Source: Anas platyrhynchos (Eukaryota > Chordata > Aves > Anseriformes > Anatidae). Taken from it: DNA of 64,000 nucleotides. The notes beneath the pieces are model-generated. The model did no database searches. It saw nothing but the letters and a program-made list of their open reading frames with translations, and was not told the DNA's origin. Position 1 is the stretch's first letter; each line of letters opens with the position of its first letter. The stretch is taken from positions 1,918,001 through 1,982,000 of the forward strand of contig NC_092600.1 of NCBI RefSeq assembly GCF_047663525.1, given 5' to 3'. The position numbers and the translations under genes were made by a program. Shown here one piece after another: positions 11,131-22,966 of this stretch.

Positions 11131-13069
11131 ATCTCAGTTATGAATCAATAAAATAGGAAATAGACAACAACTTGAGCTGTCGAATTAGCAACATATCTCA
11201 TTTGAGAAGCATTTGTGATTAGTGTTCCAGCAAACTTCCTAAAGACGCTAACTCCAGGGCAATGCTTCCATGCAAGGAAGAGCGATGTGCAAGGGCACTA
11301 ACGACGTGCAAGTTATTGTAAAACTTACTAACATCTAAGGAAGTTGGAGTAACACAGCCATGAAGATCATCATTTCTTGTCACAGGATCTCTGCATCTCT
11401 CAGCATGACCTTGTGGGAGTGTGGGAGCAGGGGTGCACACCGATGCATAGCGCTGCCTTGCAAAACATTTTCTGGGGGAAATGCTTTTTCTCTGACCTGA
11501 CAATAAAGCAGAAGGTGGTTTGTTCATCGTAATTGCTTAGAGTGATGACTGGACCTTATCCTGACATCGCTAATTTTTCTGACAGTGCTGCATAAATCTT
11601 CATTCTCAGCTGCCAACTGCAGCTTATCATTCTGGGGGAAAACTTCACCGCTTCTCTCATTGCACTTGGGCACTTGTGCGGCACTTTGCAGGAGCAGTGA
11701 GGTCCTGGCTTTTATGGGAATATGTGAGCAAGGGGGGAAAGGGGCCGAAACCCGAGCGGAACACCACAGGCACCCACCCAGTGGTGCTCGGGGTGGGATG
11801 CAGCAGGAGGTGGCCGAGCTCTCCCCACTCCCCTGCGGGCTGTGGCTCCTCGGCTCAGTCAGCTAAGGGTGGGGTAACCACATGAGAGAGGGCACTTCCA
11901 GATAACTTGGTGTTTGAGGAGCAATATCATGAGAGCAATTGCAGAAGCAGGGCTTAGATAACTCTGAGATAATGCGACTCTAAAGTAAAAAAAAAATTAA
12001 AAAAAATACATAAATCTAGTTGTTCCATAATGGGTTGCAACGAATATGGTTCATACAAGAAGTATCCCCCGAGGGGGGGCTCGGTGAGGAATCACTTCTG
12101 GCCGTCAAGAAGCAGTGTGAAAAGTGAAATTATTAACAACCAGCTTCAGGGCCAAGTGTACCTGGTGGTCTGGTAGTCTGCGTCTGCCTGGGGACGCTGC
12201 ATGGCTCGTGCTGCCTCACCTTCTTGTTTGCTCAACAGCAGCTCTGACTTCAGCAGAAAGCTGTAAGGGAGGCATTTGGCAATGCCAGAAAAAAATATGC
12301 TTGGCAAGTGCTGCTTGGACGGGGTTAGCAAGGAGCCAGGCTCTCAGCTGCAGCACATCAGCCCAGAGCTTTGCAAATATCCGTATCGGCCTGTGCCAGC
12401 TGAAGGTCTGGCCCAAATCTTTCCCACATGTTCTAGTTTCTTCTCTAAATCTGTTTGTTTTTTTAGAGGTGGTGTTTCATGCAAAGCGTCTGATGAGGTG
12501 CAGAAGTGGCAGATTGGTTTTTTTCTGGATTTCATAAGGCAAAACTTTACTGTTGGGTCAGGCACACGTTTCACTTTGCAGTCCTATAAATGCAATATGA
12601 AAGTTTGGGACAGGGTGGTGTTTTGAGCCCTTTGTCGGGGCGTTTTGCAGTGCCCCTGCTATAAACACCCATCTGCATGTTCCCTTTGTTCCCATTGCTT
12701 CGCTGCTCATTTAAGGTGCCTGGTTTGCAGAGCAGGCTGTTCCCCTCTTCCAGCACTGCGGGAAAGGTTCTTGTACAGCTGCACTGCCCAGTCCTGCTTG
12801 GGTTCCCCTCTCTATCAAAGACCCCGATTCACTCTCTTAAAATGTAAAATTTTAGCATCAAACTGCTCGTGGAAAGGCTCCCTGGTGTCCAGGCCCCTTG
12901 CTTCCCAGTACTGCTGATGGGACACCAAGGAGCCTTTGGGACCTGCAGGCTCCTGTCCAACAGCATGCAGAGGTGATTAAAAAGTGGCATTGAAAGCAAT
13001 GTTTAAACGTGCAGAACTGGCATGTAAAACCAATGAAATGATCTCCCTTTCTCTGATGTGAGGCTCAGC

Positions 13070-13330
13070 ATCTCCCGCTGACAGCGCGGAGCCGCCGGGA
13101 CGGGGCTGCCCCCTAGGGGCTGCCGGGGGCAAAAGGAGCCGCTCGGGGAGGGGGGGTCCCGGGCTCGGCACGGCCCCGGGGGGGCCCCTGCCAGCCCCAG
13201 CCCCTCCCGGAGCCCCCCAGCCCGCTGCTTTACCGCAGGTGCTTGCAAAGCCGTGCAAAGGCTGGGGAGCGAGCTGCGCTCTCGGCGCGTTCCCCCCGCG
13301 CATCCCGCAGGGTGCTGGTCCCTCTCGGGG
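13070..13330. promoter_or_regulatory. Isolated GC-rich, CpG-containing island
   Basis: A sharply bounded block of G+C-rich sequence with many CpG dinucleotides and several G-runs of 5-7, set in ordinary sequence between two cytokine genes. No recognised gene starts here. It could be an unannotated promoter, an enhancer or an insulator; the function is inferred from composition only. Confidence 0.4.
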
Positions 13331-13380
13331 CAGCCTCTCCCTCCCTGGAAGGCTGGAATTTTTTTATTATTTTTTTTTTT

Positions 13381-13470
13381 GCAATTGTAAAAATCATCTT
13401 TTTGCAACCATGGCTCTTTGCACGCGATTGTAAAAGTCAGATCACCTTTTTGCAACCGTGGCTCTTCGCT
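13381..13470. repeat. Imperfect tandem duplication, two units of about 45 bp
   Basis: Each unit contains GC(A/G)ATTGTAAAA, then CTTTTTGCAACC(A/G)TGGCTCTT. The second copy starts at about 13426. It looks like a simple local duplication with a few substitutions. Confidence 0.7.
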
Positions 13471-14697
13471 AATGCTTATTTAGTCGGTGCTCCCCCCACA
13501 GCCTTCCCCAAGGTGCCGCTGCTCAGATTTATTCCTCATTTAGCCCCGGTGCTTTTGGCTGCTCCCTGAGGACAGCACCCCAGCAAACAGCGAGGTGCTG
13601 GGCTGTGAGCCACCCACACAGAGCGTGCAGCCTGATCGGCTCCTCAGCCTAAATTGGGGCTGGGGGACCAGTCCCCCCAGGGCTGCTCTTGGGCACCACC
13701 CCATACACCCATACACCCCCTGCCTGATTCCCCCTCACGGGATGTGAAGCCATTGACATCTTGAGCCTCTTTTTCTAAGCACACAGTATTTTTTGTGGGT
13801 ATTCATTAATTGATTTATTCTCAACTATTCAGGGGAGGGAGGGTGATGATGACTGAACCTACTGTTTTTTCCCCTGTTGATACAATGACTACCGTGTCTG
13901 CCCTTCCCCAGCCCCGAAGGAATTTCTCTCCAGGTGTTATTGAAAATACCAGCTAATTCCTCAAACATGTCAGCTCCCTTAAGTAACTGCTGCAGGTTCT
14001 GCCCTTCCAACTTGCCTTTTGCAGAGGGCTGCGTGGGGATCGGGGATTCCACAGGCGCAGCACGGCTCCTACAATCACTGCCGTGGGCTAAATCCTCTGT
14101 GAATCAGGGCTCTTGGGGGAACTTTTTCCAGGTGCACGGCGAAACCTGCAGAAGCAGGTGATGGTGATGGGCCAGGAGGTGAAATTCCAGCCGGAGAATC
14201 CCTCCGGAAGGGGAAGGCACAGGCACGGTGCTGTGGGCACAGCCGTGGGCTGGTGCTGTGCCTCCTTTTCCATCCTGCCCCAAACGAGGTCTGCGCTGCC
14301 CCTTCGCTTCCTTCTGCGTGGGTGAAGCTCCCTGCCATCGGAATATCCACCGGGGGGGGGGAAAGGAGAGCTGCTGCAGCGAGCTGTCTGCCACGAAGTG
14401 AGAGCAAAGGAAGGAAGAACCAAAACCACGACCCACTATTTAGGCCCTACGTCTACCCTGATTTGAAAACAAAAGTGGTGTTACGCGGTGTCTGGACGTC
14501 CTGGTAAGCTGCTACACAGAGGAATTAATCATCTCTACAGTTTCTGTGTGTTTCTGGGTACGATACCCACCCTGAAACTGCCAGAACTTCACCATGAGAA
14601 GACCCCGATTGGACCCGTCAAACATTTTTAGATTGAATCTTCCTTAAATCACCATAAAACAAAGAAAATGATGATAGTTACACATTTGTGCAAGAGT

Positions 14698-14703
14698 TTT
14701 ATT
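14698..14703 (-). terminator. Poly(A) signal of the IL-3-like gene
   Basis: TTTATT on the plus strand gives AATAAA on the minus strand, about 810 nt beyond the stop codon, followed by T/G-rich sequence on the minus strand. It is the first good signal after the AU-rich block, but an earlier AATAAA-like site inside the AU-rich block could also be used. Confidence 0.5.
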
Positions 14704-15152
14704 TTGCATAGATTCCCTTAGAGTTCGGTTACATTCATAGAGTTCTGCATAAAAGTTTCCTGGTTATTTACCTGTGTGGTGTCTTGGCAGCACACAGGTC
14801 TGTTCAAACAGCCACATCCCCACAATTTGCACCTCCCAGTTTTCACATTTTAAAGTGATTGTCATGGCCTCGGTAACAGTAACGTTCCTCACTTTGGTTA
14901 AGATAAGCACTTAAGCATAATTCAAGGAGTAAGAGTTGCATCCTTGCACAAGACTCTCCTCTGACAGTTACAACTGACTCTTCTAACCAGATGCAAAACT
15001 GCACTGAAGGCGTCTGGAAACATCGGGTTTCCCTTCGGCAGCTTATGCCATACTCACCAGACCCAGCAGAAATCACCTTTGTGTTCAGAAGGCAAGAGGG
15101 GCTGAGCCCAGAGGTGGAAATCTGACTTTGTCAGGGTCTGCTGGGGCCAGAC

Positions 15153-15290
15153 GGCTCCGAGAGCACTCGGGTGGTGCTGAGCCCCGGGGATGTGGCTGGG
15201 AATAGTGCGAGAGAAATAAGGGTGTGAGGGAAAGGAGGCAGCGTCCACAGAGCCCTCTGCACACACCAATAAATAAGGGTTTCCTGAGTT
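15153..15290 (-). repeat. 3' UTR block homologous to the CSF2-like 3' UTR
   Basis: The plus strand starting GGCTCCGAGAGCACTCGGGT aligns with 23520 onwards. In the first 55 ungapped positions I count 45 identities, and similarity continues to the sequence before the AU-rich element. It occupies the same position, distal to the AU-rich element, in both genes. Confidence 0.8.
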
Positions 15291-15390
15291 AAATAATTAT
15301 TGCATCTCTGCATTGCAAAAATAAATAACACGACATTTCTGCAAATAAATAAAATAAATAAATATAGGTAGATACAGGAATAAATAGGGC
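15265..15390 (-). promoter_or_regulatory. AU-rich element in IL-3-like 3' UTR
   Basis: The minus strand carries a cluster of overlapping ATTTA pentamers, for example TATTTATTTATTTTATTTATTT, in the 3' UTR. Such elements cause rapid mRNA decay through TTP/ZFP36-type proteins in mammalian IL3 and CSF2 transcripts. The plus strand simply reads as an AAATAAAT-rich stretch. Confidence 0.75.
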
Positions 15391-15509
15391 TCCCAGTAGT
15401 CTTGCTCATTAGAGTGAGGATACCCAAACGAGGACACACAAAGCTGGGGTCTCCCAGCAGGCTGGACCAAGGGCACTTCAATCAGCTTTGAAGACAGTGC
15501 TGGTTTCTC

Positions 15510-15593
15510 CTAGTGGCCATTGTGGTTCAGGAACCTCAATAAATAATCCAAAGTACTGTAAAAGTCCTCTTCTTCTGGGTCCTCCTTAAGTTT
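15510..15593 (-). CDS. IL3: IL-3-like exon 4
   Basis: 27 codons plus TAG, beginning KLKEDPEEEDFY and ending FLNHNGH. The acceptor is tctgtcccccag. Encodes helix D. Confidence 0.8.
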   Translation of the reverse strand, partial: KLKEDPEEEDFYSTLDYLLRFLNHNGH

Positions 15594-16513
15594 CTGGGGG
15601 GACAGAGAGAAAGAAGAGTTTAAGAAGCGTAATTTGGACACACAAGATGCATTTTGTTTCTTGAATGTAGGTTTTTTTTATACTTCTTTAAAAAATAATT
15701 TTAAGTCCAATAATTTTAACTCCAACCAGGAGGCAGCTGCATGCTTTAACCACGCACACATTTCACTGCAACCTGGACAAACACCGGGATATCTTTTATA
15801 GTAATCTAAGCACCACAAAACAGGGAGCAGCAAGTCCATCCCAAGCATACCATCGACCCGTAGCATCTCTTTCCAGCAGCGTGGATGCTCCGCAGTTCCT
15901 GGGCAACTTGTATCTCCAGTGGATGCTCCTTGCGGCTATCCAGGACTTTAATAAATTCCTCCAGATAGGTGAAGACACTCCCTTCCCACTCCTCCCTGAG
16001 AATTATGTTATTCTGCAACAACAAATGTTGGTCATTCCTGTCTTTTCTTTACCGTATCACCGGTGCAAGAAGCATCCCACTAACGGAGCTGAAATACCTG
16101 CTACCCAAAACGATATAACCCAGTGGGACACCTCTTTTGATGGCACAAGAGCCTGCCAAAGGATGAGCTTTGACAGCCACCGGATCCCCCTCCTGCCTCA
16201 AAAAGCACACAAGCCACACCACCAGCGACCGGCACTGCAACACGAGCTGAAAAGCAGTCTTACCGGAGGTGAGATTTCTGTGTTGCCCTGCAAGAGATTG
16301 ATAAAAACCACATTAGCAGATGCGCCACCAGAACAAAAAGCCGGCCGTGCGGCGAAAAGCAAGCAGAACCGAGGTAACCTGGAGCTTCTCAATGTTGCTG
16401 ATGGTTTCCTGCAGGAGGGAGCTGGCAATGCAGGCTGGCCCCGTGGTTGGTGTCAGGGGGACCGAGGCACCCAACACCCAGCAGCTGAGCACCAGGCAGA
16501 GCAGCGGCAGCAT
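15510..16513 (-). CDS. IL3: IL-3-like secreted cytokine
   Basis: Four coding exons are seen: 16513-16379, 16287-16264, 16012-15851 and 15593-15510, all phase 0, giving 134 residues. The signal peptide is about residues 1-17 (MLPLLCLVLSCWVLGAS). Helix A runs around ACIASSLLQETISNIEKL, with the beta-common-contacting Glu in QET. Exon 3 opens with NN, as the corresponding exon of human IL-3 does. The mature protein has exactly two Cys (ACIAS and KRCYG), fitting the single disulfide of mammalian IL-3. Helix D is FYSTLDYLLRFL. No N-glycosylation sequon is visible. It would act as a multilineage haematopoietic growth factor through an IL-3 receptor alpha chain plus the beta-common chain. Mammalian IL3 has five exons, so the four-exon form is like CSF2/IL5. 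Identity rests on synteny, the Cys pattern and structure; sequence identity to mammals is low, and assignment to another beta-common cytokine is possible. Confidence 0.7.
15851..16012 (-). CDS. IL3: IL-3-like exon 3
   Basis: 54 codons from NNIILREEWEG to KRCYGSM, covering helices B and C and the second Cys. The acceptor is tttgttgttgcag and the donor is ATG|GTATGC. Confidence 0.75.
16264..16287 (-). CDS. IL3: IL-3-like exon 2 (24 nt micro-exon)
   Basis: Encodes GNTEISPP. The acceptor is caatctcttgcag and the donor is CCG|GTAAGA. It is the smallest of the three exon 2 versions in this cluster. Confidence 0.75.
16379..16513 (-). CDS. IL3: IL-3-like exon 1
   Basis: 45 codons: signal peptide and helix A. 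The donor is CAG|GTTACC, a weak splice site; it is chosen because the next exon follows after a 91-nt intron with a strong acceptor and the frame stays open. The ATG lies about 60 nt after the TATA box. Confidence 0.7.
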
Positions 16514-16569
16514 TGTGGTGAGGCGCCGCGCTCCCCTTCTTGGCTGGGGCCGGCTGGCTCCTGGCTTCC

Positions 16570-16660
16570 TTTTATACATGCACCGTGCGAGGAAATGATT
16601 AATAGCTCACCGCAAATATGCTCAAACTGAAGGCGAGAAGTCACCTGTAGAGTGGAAGTT
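16570..16660 (-). promoter_or_regulatory. IL3: IL-3-like promoter: TATA, CLE0, RUNX-like
   Basis: On the minus strand, TATAAAA lies at 16576-16570, ATTAATCATTTCCTC (CLE0, AP-1/Ets composite) at 16603-16589, and a RUNX-type TGCGGT at 16614-16609. Further upstream, a CAGGTGACTTCTCGCCT segment at about 16647-16631 occupies the place of the GC/kB box in the CSF2-like promoter but has lost its C-run. CLE0 in mammalian CSF2, IL3, IL4 and IL5 promoters mediates T-cell activation responses. Confidence 0.8.
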
Positions 16661-18188
16661 GTTACTTTCTTATCTGACGGGGGAAACTACATGTTTCTAA
16701 AATAAAGATCCCCCGTAACTCAGTGGGCGCTGTGTAGTTCAGAAGTTTGAGGCTAATATGGTTTCAGATGCTGAAAAAAACCTTAAGATGCTAAAAGGAT
16801 TAGTGGCAGATAAAGCAGGGCTACCTGAACATCACCCAGATCTTCACATTTACATGTACCCTACTTGATATTATAGCTCATCTTTACTTTTACCCTAATT
16901 AATGCTTCTGCCTCATTGGATATCATTGTCCTAAGGAACACATGGCTAACCCAGTGGTGCCATGCGCGTGTCCAAATGACAAAATGAGACCCTCCAGAGA
17001 CTCTGTGAGACTCTGTGAGCCAGGTGCTTTCTGGAGGATGTGAATCCATCTGGCCAGCACCTCCCCGTGTCCTGTCCGCAGGAGGTTTGGGCAAGGGGCA
17101 CCCCGTGTTGATGCGCCCGGCACAGCGCGCCCCCGCTCAGGGCGCACAGGTCCTGTGTGTCAGTCCCACAGTTTTTCTACCTAACTGGCAATTTTTTTAG
17201 CATGTTTGGCTGATGCTTCAGGTCTTTCTGTCATTTTGCTGACTGCCAAGCAAAGCAAGCGGTCGTCCCTGCGGCAGAGCAGGGACAGTCCCTTGGCTGG
17301 AGCTGGAGGAGCCCTTCTGGAGGCAGATGGGGGGTGCGGAGCAGACTCTGCTCCCCTCCCGCACGCCCTGCCTCTGCTGGCACAGGGGCTGTGGCAGTTT
17401 TCCTGCCTTGCTGGAGTCCCCCCGATGTTCCTGGGTTTCCCTGCAGTCAGCAGAGCGGTCTTACCCCAGAGCTGAGGTCGGGCCACTGTGCGTTATTGCG
17501 GTGGTGACCAGAGGAAGGTCAGCTTTGCCTTGTGCTGGCCAGGGACGAGCATCAATTCAGTCCAATTGCAGGTGAGCAGGGGGGAACACCAGTCCCCATC
17601 GTGCTTAGCTGGTTTCTTAAAGAAAACCATGTTCCTCTGATTTATTGAGTTTGGGGATAAGATGAGTACAGCGTCCTGGACCCCTGCGTACCACACTCGG
17701 TGGAAACCAGAACTGCCCCCGGGGCTCAGACCCTCGTCCCCATCTGTTCCCTTCCTAGAGAGTGGGTGAACCAGGGCTCTGCACATCCCTGGCCCTGCTG
17801 AGGCTGGGAAGAGAAAGCAGAATTAGGAATGCTTTAAAGGGAACCAACGGGTCACAGATATTGCGTGGACGAGTGCACGTTCTGGTACTGTACAGCGTAG
17901 CCAGTTTCACGTGGAAAAATCTCACCCCTTGGAAGAGGCAGGGGGAATCAGGGCTGCAGCTAAACTTCCTATCAGTGAGCACCAGCGAATTAGTTTTTTT
18001 GTTTCTCACAGCTGACTGAAGAAACCAGAAACCTCTGTAGGAAGAGCAGAAGGGAAAGGAGTAGGCAGGATGGACTTTTACTGCTGGAAAAAACAGAAGT
18101 GCTGTGTCGGAACCCCACCTTGTTCTCTTTATTCTTTTTATAGCAGCTAATGGCATGCAAATGCGTTCTTAGATTGCAGCCAGGATGG

Positions 18189-18212
18189 AAAAAAAAAAAA
18201 AAAAAAAAAAAA
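18189..18212. repeat. Poly-A tract
   Basis: Twenty-four consecutive A residues, a simple repeat. Confidence 0.9.
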
Positions 18213-20135
18213 GCTGATAAAATCAGAAAGGAGGATGGAACTTGCGGTGTGCTCATGTACGTACACTGATCAGTTGGTCTCTAACACACTGACTCATTTG
18301 CAACCAGTCAGAACTGAAACCGCTGTGACCACTCTGCTCATCTCATGGCAGGATCAGCGCTGACCTTTCTTTCCTTTCCTGCAGCGAGGGGATAGCTGCT
18401 GTGGGATGCTGCCGGGGCGCGGGGAGTTCCCTGACCACCTCCACCTCCGCCAAAAAAATCCGAGGAAGATTTGCACGAATGAGATGCGAGCTCCGATATG
18501 ACTCCGCCGATATGATTTCATTGGGCAGAGCCATCCGAAGGATGCCCGTCCTCGTCAGACACCACATTAAATTAACGAGCAGAAAATAGCCTGGCCCATT
18601 AAGGGATAGCTGAAGGCCTAACAGAAAATTAACTGAGCAAATTAAAAAAAAATAATTTGCAAAGAAATTAACTGAAAATTAATGGGAGTTGTCAGGTTTC
18701 TGAGTGTGGAGGGATAGTGGCTTTCGTTTTTGGGAGCTGGGCTCTGTACGACTGGTGTGCAGTGATGGTGCAGGATGCTCCTCCGACCAAAATTCACCCT
18801 GCGAAGGGTTTGTTGGAGAGCCTCTGGGTCAGCACCATGATCATTGTATGTATCTGTGTATGATCATTATATGCTCATCACCACATGTAAACTGCTCCAG
18901 TGGGAGTTAGGCCAGCTGAAGGGCGATGTGAGCACCTCTCGTGAGATGCTCTTGTCATTCTAGGGGAAAGCAGCCTTTTTGAAGTAATTTTCCTCATTTA
19001 TGGCACTTCATCTCAACATGATTTTCTTGCTCTCACTGCTCTATGAGAAGATTGATCAATGGCCCCTCTCACTCCGCTGAGTATCCTCTTCACACTTGTG
19101 TCAAGCTTGTGTCTATGCATTCTTGTGCAACCTGGAAATGTTTGTGTTTCTCCCCAAATCCTTGCCCTTGCAATATTTATAGCTTTCAGTGGTTCTCGTG
19201 CACAGCCAGGCAGAGCAAACCAACAGCTCCTGTCACCATGAGCTCCCCATTCCCCTCCTTGGCCCTTCTCTGTGTCTCTCCCACCCTGAATTAATCCTGA
19301 ATGTGTGAGGCTGAAATATATTTTAACATTTATAAGGCTCTTTGCAGAGCAGCATCGACACCTCCTCGTCTCAGCACTGGAAGGAGTTAAGAGTGTTACA
19401 TCTCTTGTGGTCTGCCTTGGCAGAAGGAAGGAAACTGTGCTTCTCCAAGCAGTGCGGGGCAGTACCAAGCGCTGCTCAGAGGCAGCAGAAAGGAAAAGTT
19501 GCTGCTGCTGGGGGCTGCGCTCAGCCCGTGCATCTGCAGCAGATGCGCAGCTCCGCTCCCCAGCCCCAGGACATTCCTTTCCCATTTCGTACTCTGTGGT
19601 CGCTGGGTCACGTCCAGGCGTCTGGACAGTGGGCTGGTGTCCCTGGAAAGCGGCCCTCGGAGCGCGGGTCCGAGATGGGCAGATCACCAAGCAGGGGCTG
19701 TGCATTTGGGAATAGTCCCTGGTAACACGAGGACTTTTTGGTTAATTAAAAAAAGAGATCTCCACGGGTTTTATTACTTCCTCTGTAGTTACTCAAAAAA
19801 AACAAACCCGTGAGTCACAGCGGCATGTCCTTCCTTCACAGGGCCAGCAGAGTATTGTGCAGATGAATGGGCTCAGAGATGAGTCCCCGGCCAGCTCACT
19901 GGTCACATCGCAGCCTCCAGACCCCCTGCTTCTATCCTTTGGAGGCTCTGCCAGGGCAATCTCTGTCCTAAGGGGGATTTAGCAGGCTCGGCTGCTCTCG
20001 GACTCATGGACTTTTTTGTAGCTCACCAACTTTGGGAAACAAGGAAAATCTCCCTGCTTGCTTGACGAGATGTTTTACCAGAGAGCCATGATGATTTCTT
20101 TACTTTTCAAGCAAAAATAAGGGTAAGTTCTGAAT

Positions 20136-20290
20136 TTCATAGAATCCTAGAATCACAGGTTGGTAGGGACCTTGAAGCCCCCCTGTGCCACCCCCTGCCC
20201 TGGTCGTGCCCCCTGTCCCCAGCCCCAGCTCCCGGGGGCAGCCTGTTCGGTGCCTCGTCACCCTCAGTCATTTCACTGTGAAATTCCAAA
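20136..20290 (-). mobile_element. CR1 LINE 3' end, antisense
   Basis: The plus strand reads CATAGAATCCTAGAATCACA and then a 'ggttggtagggaccttgaag' stretch. This is the reverse complement of the CR1 3' UTR and its ATTCTATG-type tail, followed by the CR1 sequence before it. The copy is 5'-truncated and inserted on the minus strand. Confidence 0.8.
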
Positions 20291-22479
20291 ACCAAACAGC
20301 TGTTTTTTCTGCCACAAGAGATTTCCTGGGCATTCCCTGTGCCTGTCCAGCCCCGGGACTGCGGGGTGCTGCACGTGGGCCGACAGACATTAGTGCATGC
20401 ATGCGTCCGCCCCCAGCCCTGGCAGCAGAGTCCAGGGCACACCCCTCCCGAGCAAGCCAAAACCCAAAAACCTCAGCCATCAACACAAAACACCCGTTCC
20501 TATTTTCTGGCCGGAAACACGCCTGCAATTTCTAAAATCCTCCATCCACGGAGAGCAATTAAGGGACATCCCTGAGCTTGAATCTGCGGTGTCCCCAAGC
20601 TCCCCAAGACCCCGTGCGCTCCGGGGGAGCAGCCGTGGCCCCACGCCCCCCGCACCCTTCAGCTGCTCTCAGATGTGCGCGGTGGCTTTGGCAGCAGCTG
20701 GAGAGCAGGCGAAGAGCCAGGCCGTGTTCAGCAGCGGTGATTCACAGCCTGAGGAGGCACCCGTCTGAAACCCTGAGCGGCCAAGAGAAACGCAGATGAT
20801 CCATCCAAACAGGCTGTAATGGGTGTTTGCAGGCACATCGCCCCACCCGCTGACCACCTCAGATTCGGCGCTGGGGAGCGGGTCACCAGGAAGGGACAAT
20901 TCGTTGTTTTTTTTTTTTCAGTTGCAAAACCACCTCATATTACTGAGAAATGGATCGTGTTCCAAACACGACTGCTTGTGTGAAGGCACGACCGTGTTCT
21001 GCAGAAAATAAAAACAGTTTGTCAATCCTGATAAATGACTAATGAGAACTGAAGAACAAAAATAAAGCACTTTAATGAGGGAAAATGAGTAATCCACCAA
21101 ATGCTTCGAGAAAAAAAGCAGGGAAATTACCCTTGAAGAGTATTAATCCGGATTTAGCTGCTGACTACAACTTGACAGAGTGCAGGCTGCCTTCACCTAG
21201 CCGTGAATGCATCCCCACCATCCCCACTGGGGCAGTGGTGCCACTTCTGTGCATCTGGCTTATACTTGGGGCGAAGAAATGATGTCCCTCGAAGCAGTGC
21301 TCAAACAGCAGAGGAGAGAGGGGAGGGAAGGAGCACGGGAGCAGCAGGCACTGCTGTGAGTAATTTTTGCTTATCAGAGAGTGCTCCACACAGCTCACAC
21401 CTACATATCCTAAAAGCAGAGTGTGCCCCTGCTCATGCGACCTGCCCCACTGCCCACTCTCTTCCCCACTGGATCGCAGGCACTCGCCTTTCCTGCTGCT
21501 GATGGGAGCAAGCAGCAAAAATCGTACAGTAAAAGCCTGCTTCCTCTGCGAGCAAGCCTGCAGCTGCTTAGCTAAGAGTTGGAGCTCCGCAGCTTAGCTA
21601 AGGTTTGAAGGCATGCGTGTTTTATTGTGCTGCGATGATGCAAGATGCTTATCGGCGCGATAAAACAATGATGCAGCAGTTGTGGTCACCAAGCGCCGGT
21701 GCCTGTGGCAGCACAGCGGGGCAGTCATGCCAGGGACGTGAGTGTGCCACCCTCTTGAATCTGGGCATTCCCTGCGGCCCTGTTTGCACTTCGCTCCGCC
21801 GGTAGGTTCAGCGGTATTCGGGTTATTTACAAGCTGCTGCGTGGGATCGGGGATCAGGGCAGGGCTCTAAGAAACGCTGGCAAAATCAGCCTTTCCCTGG
21901 GGCTGCCGAGGGGCTGGGGCTGCTCTGAGCCCTGTGGGGCAGCGAGGAGGATGCTGAGCACCTCGGGGAGCACCGCAGGCCCCAGAGGAGCGCCCACCGC
22001 TGGGTACGGTGTCTGCTGGCTCTGCTTTGTCTGGAACCGGCCCAGCGTTGGCTCTGGTATTAACGCTTCACTTTTCCCTTTTGTTTGTCAGAGTTTCCTG
22101 GAGTGCTGTGCTGAGAAGGCTGAGCGTTAGTAATGTTTTCTACTTATAACACTGACTTTTCCTCCTTTTCATACTCCCACGATTCCCTGACTTCCCATTT
22201 GTCTGAAAAGTGAATTTAAGATTTAACGTAACATAAGGAAGTGCAATTTAAGATAACGTGTGTGAACAATTAAACATTTCATTGCTAGCACAAACCGCTG
22301 ACGTTTGGTAGCAGCAGGACTCTCTTCAGGGCACCTCTCGCTATTCCCTGAACTTTTGTTGGCCCCGGGCATGGGGCTTGCCCGGGGGGCTGCAGGGGGT
22401 GTGTGTGTGGGGGGCATCCCATGGCCACCGCACAGAGCTATCAGCGGGGAAAATAATAATAAAAAATTGAAATAATAGT

Positions 22480-22760
22480 AATAACAATATATATTCATTA
22501 CATAAATATATAGGGTTACATATATACTATATACTGTATCATATTATACATTATTTATTATATATAAGATTATATATTGTATATTATATAATATATTATA
22601 TATAATATAATGTATAATATAATATAATATAATATAATATAATATAATATAATATAATATAATATAATATAATAATATACTAGAATATAATAAAAATTAT
22701 TGTGTATTATGTATTATGCATTACATATATATTATTGTTATTATTGTTATTATTATTTTC
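22480..22760. repeat. AT-rich microsatellite region with (AATAT)n
   Basis: Nearly pure A/T sequence. Between about 22612 and 22675 it is a regular 5-bp AATAT tandem array of roughly a dozen units, flanked by irregular TATATA and TTATTG repeats. It lies just beyond the 3' end of the CSF2-like gene. Confidence 0.9.
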
Positions 22761-22960
22761 TCTGCTTACTTCCCCTGTGGTGGCTGTGGTTCTGATGCTC
22801 TGGGGGAATTTTCTGGCCCCTCAGCCCCCCGGTGGCCACAAAAAGCTCCCTCCCCCCTGCCAGCCCGGTGGCCACAGCCCCGGGGAGCCCCCGGCCCGTG
22901 CCCGCTCCCCAGCGCTGCTCAGAAAGAAAGGCAAAGGCACAGGTGCTGAGTTGTGGAAGG

Positions 22961-22966
22961 TTTATT
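22961..22966 (-). terminator. CSF2: Poly(A) signal of the CSF2-like gene
   Basis: TTTATT on the plus strand gives AATAAA on the minus strand, about 1.1 kb after the stop codon and downstream of the AU-rich element and the conserved 3' block. It is a likely but unproven end of the transcript. Confidence 0.45.

Larger units (their letters stand above)
11140..14690. other. Intergenic spacer between IL-5-like and IL-3-like genes
   Basis: No coding exon recognised. It contains a GC-rich island at 13070-13330 and a two-copy tandem duplication at about 13381-13470. Open frames here lack domain signals or conserved structure. Confidence 0.55.
16690..22930. other. Intergenic spacer between IL-3-like and CSF2-like genes
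   Basis: No coding exon recognised. It contains a poly-A tract (18189-18212), an antisense CR1 3' end (about 20136-20290) and a long AT-rich microsatellite region (22480-22760). A 230-codon minus-strand frame at 19705-19013 shows no family features. Confidence 0.55.

Noticed and set aside
15881..16630. 249-codon plus-strand frame antisense to the IL-3-like gene
   Set aside because: It overlaps three cytokine exons and the promoter in opposite sense and has no family features; a shadow of the GC-rich exons.
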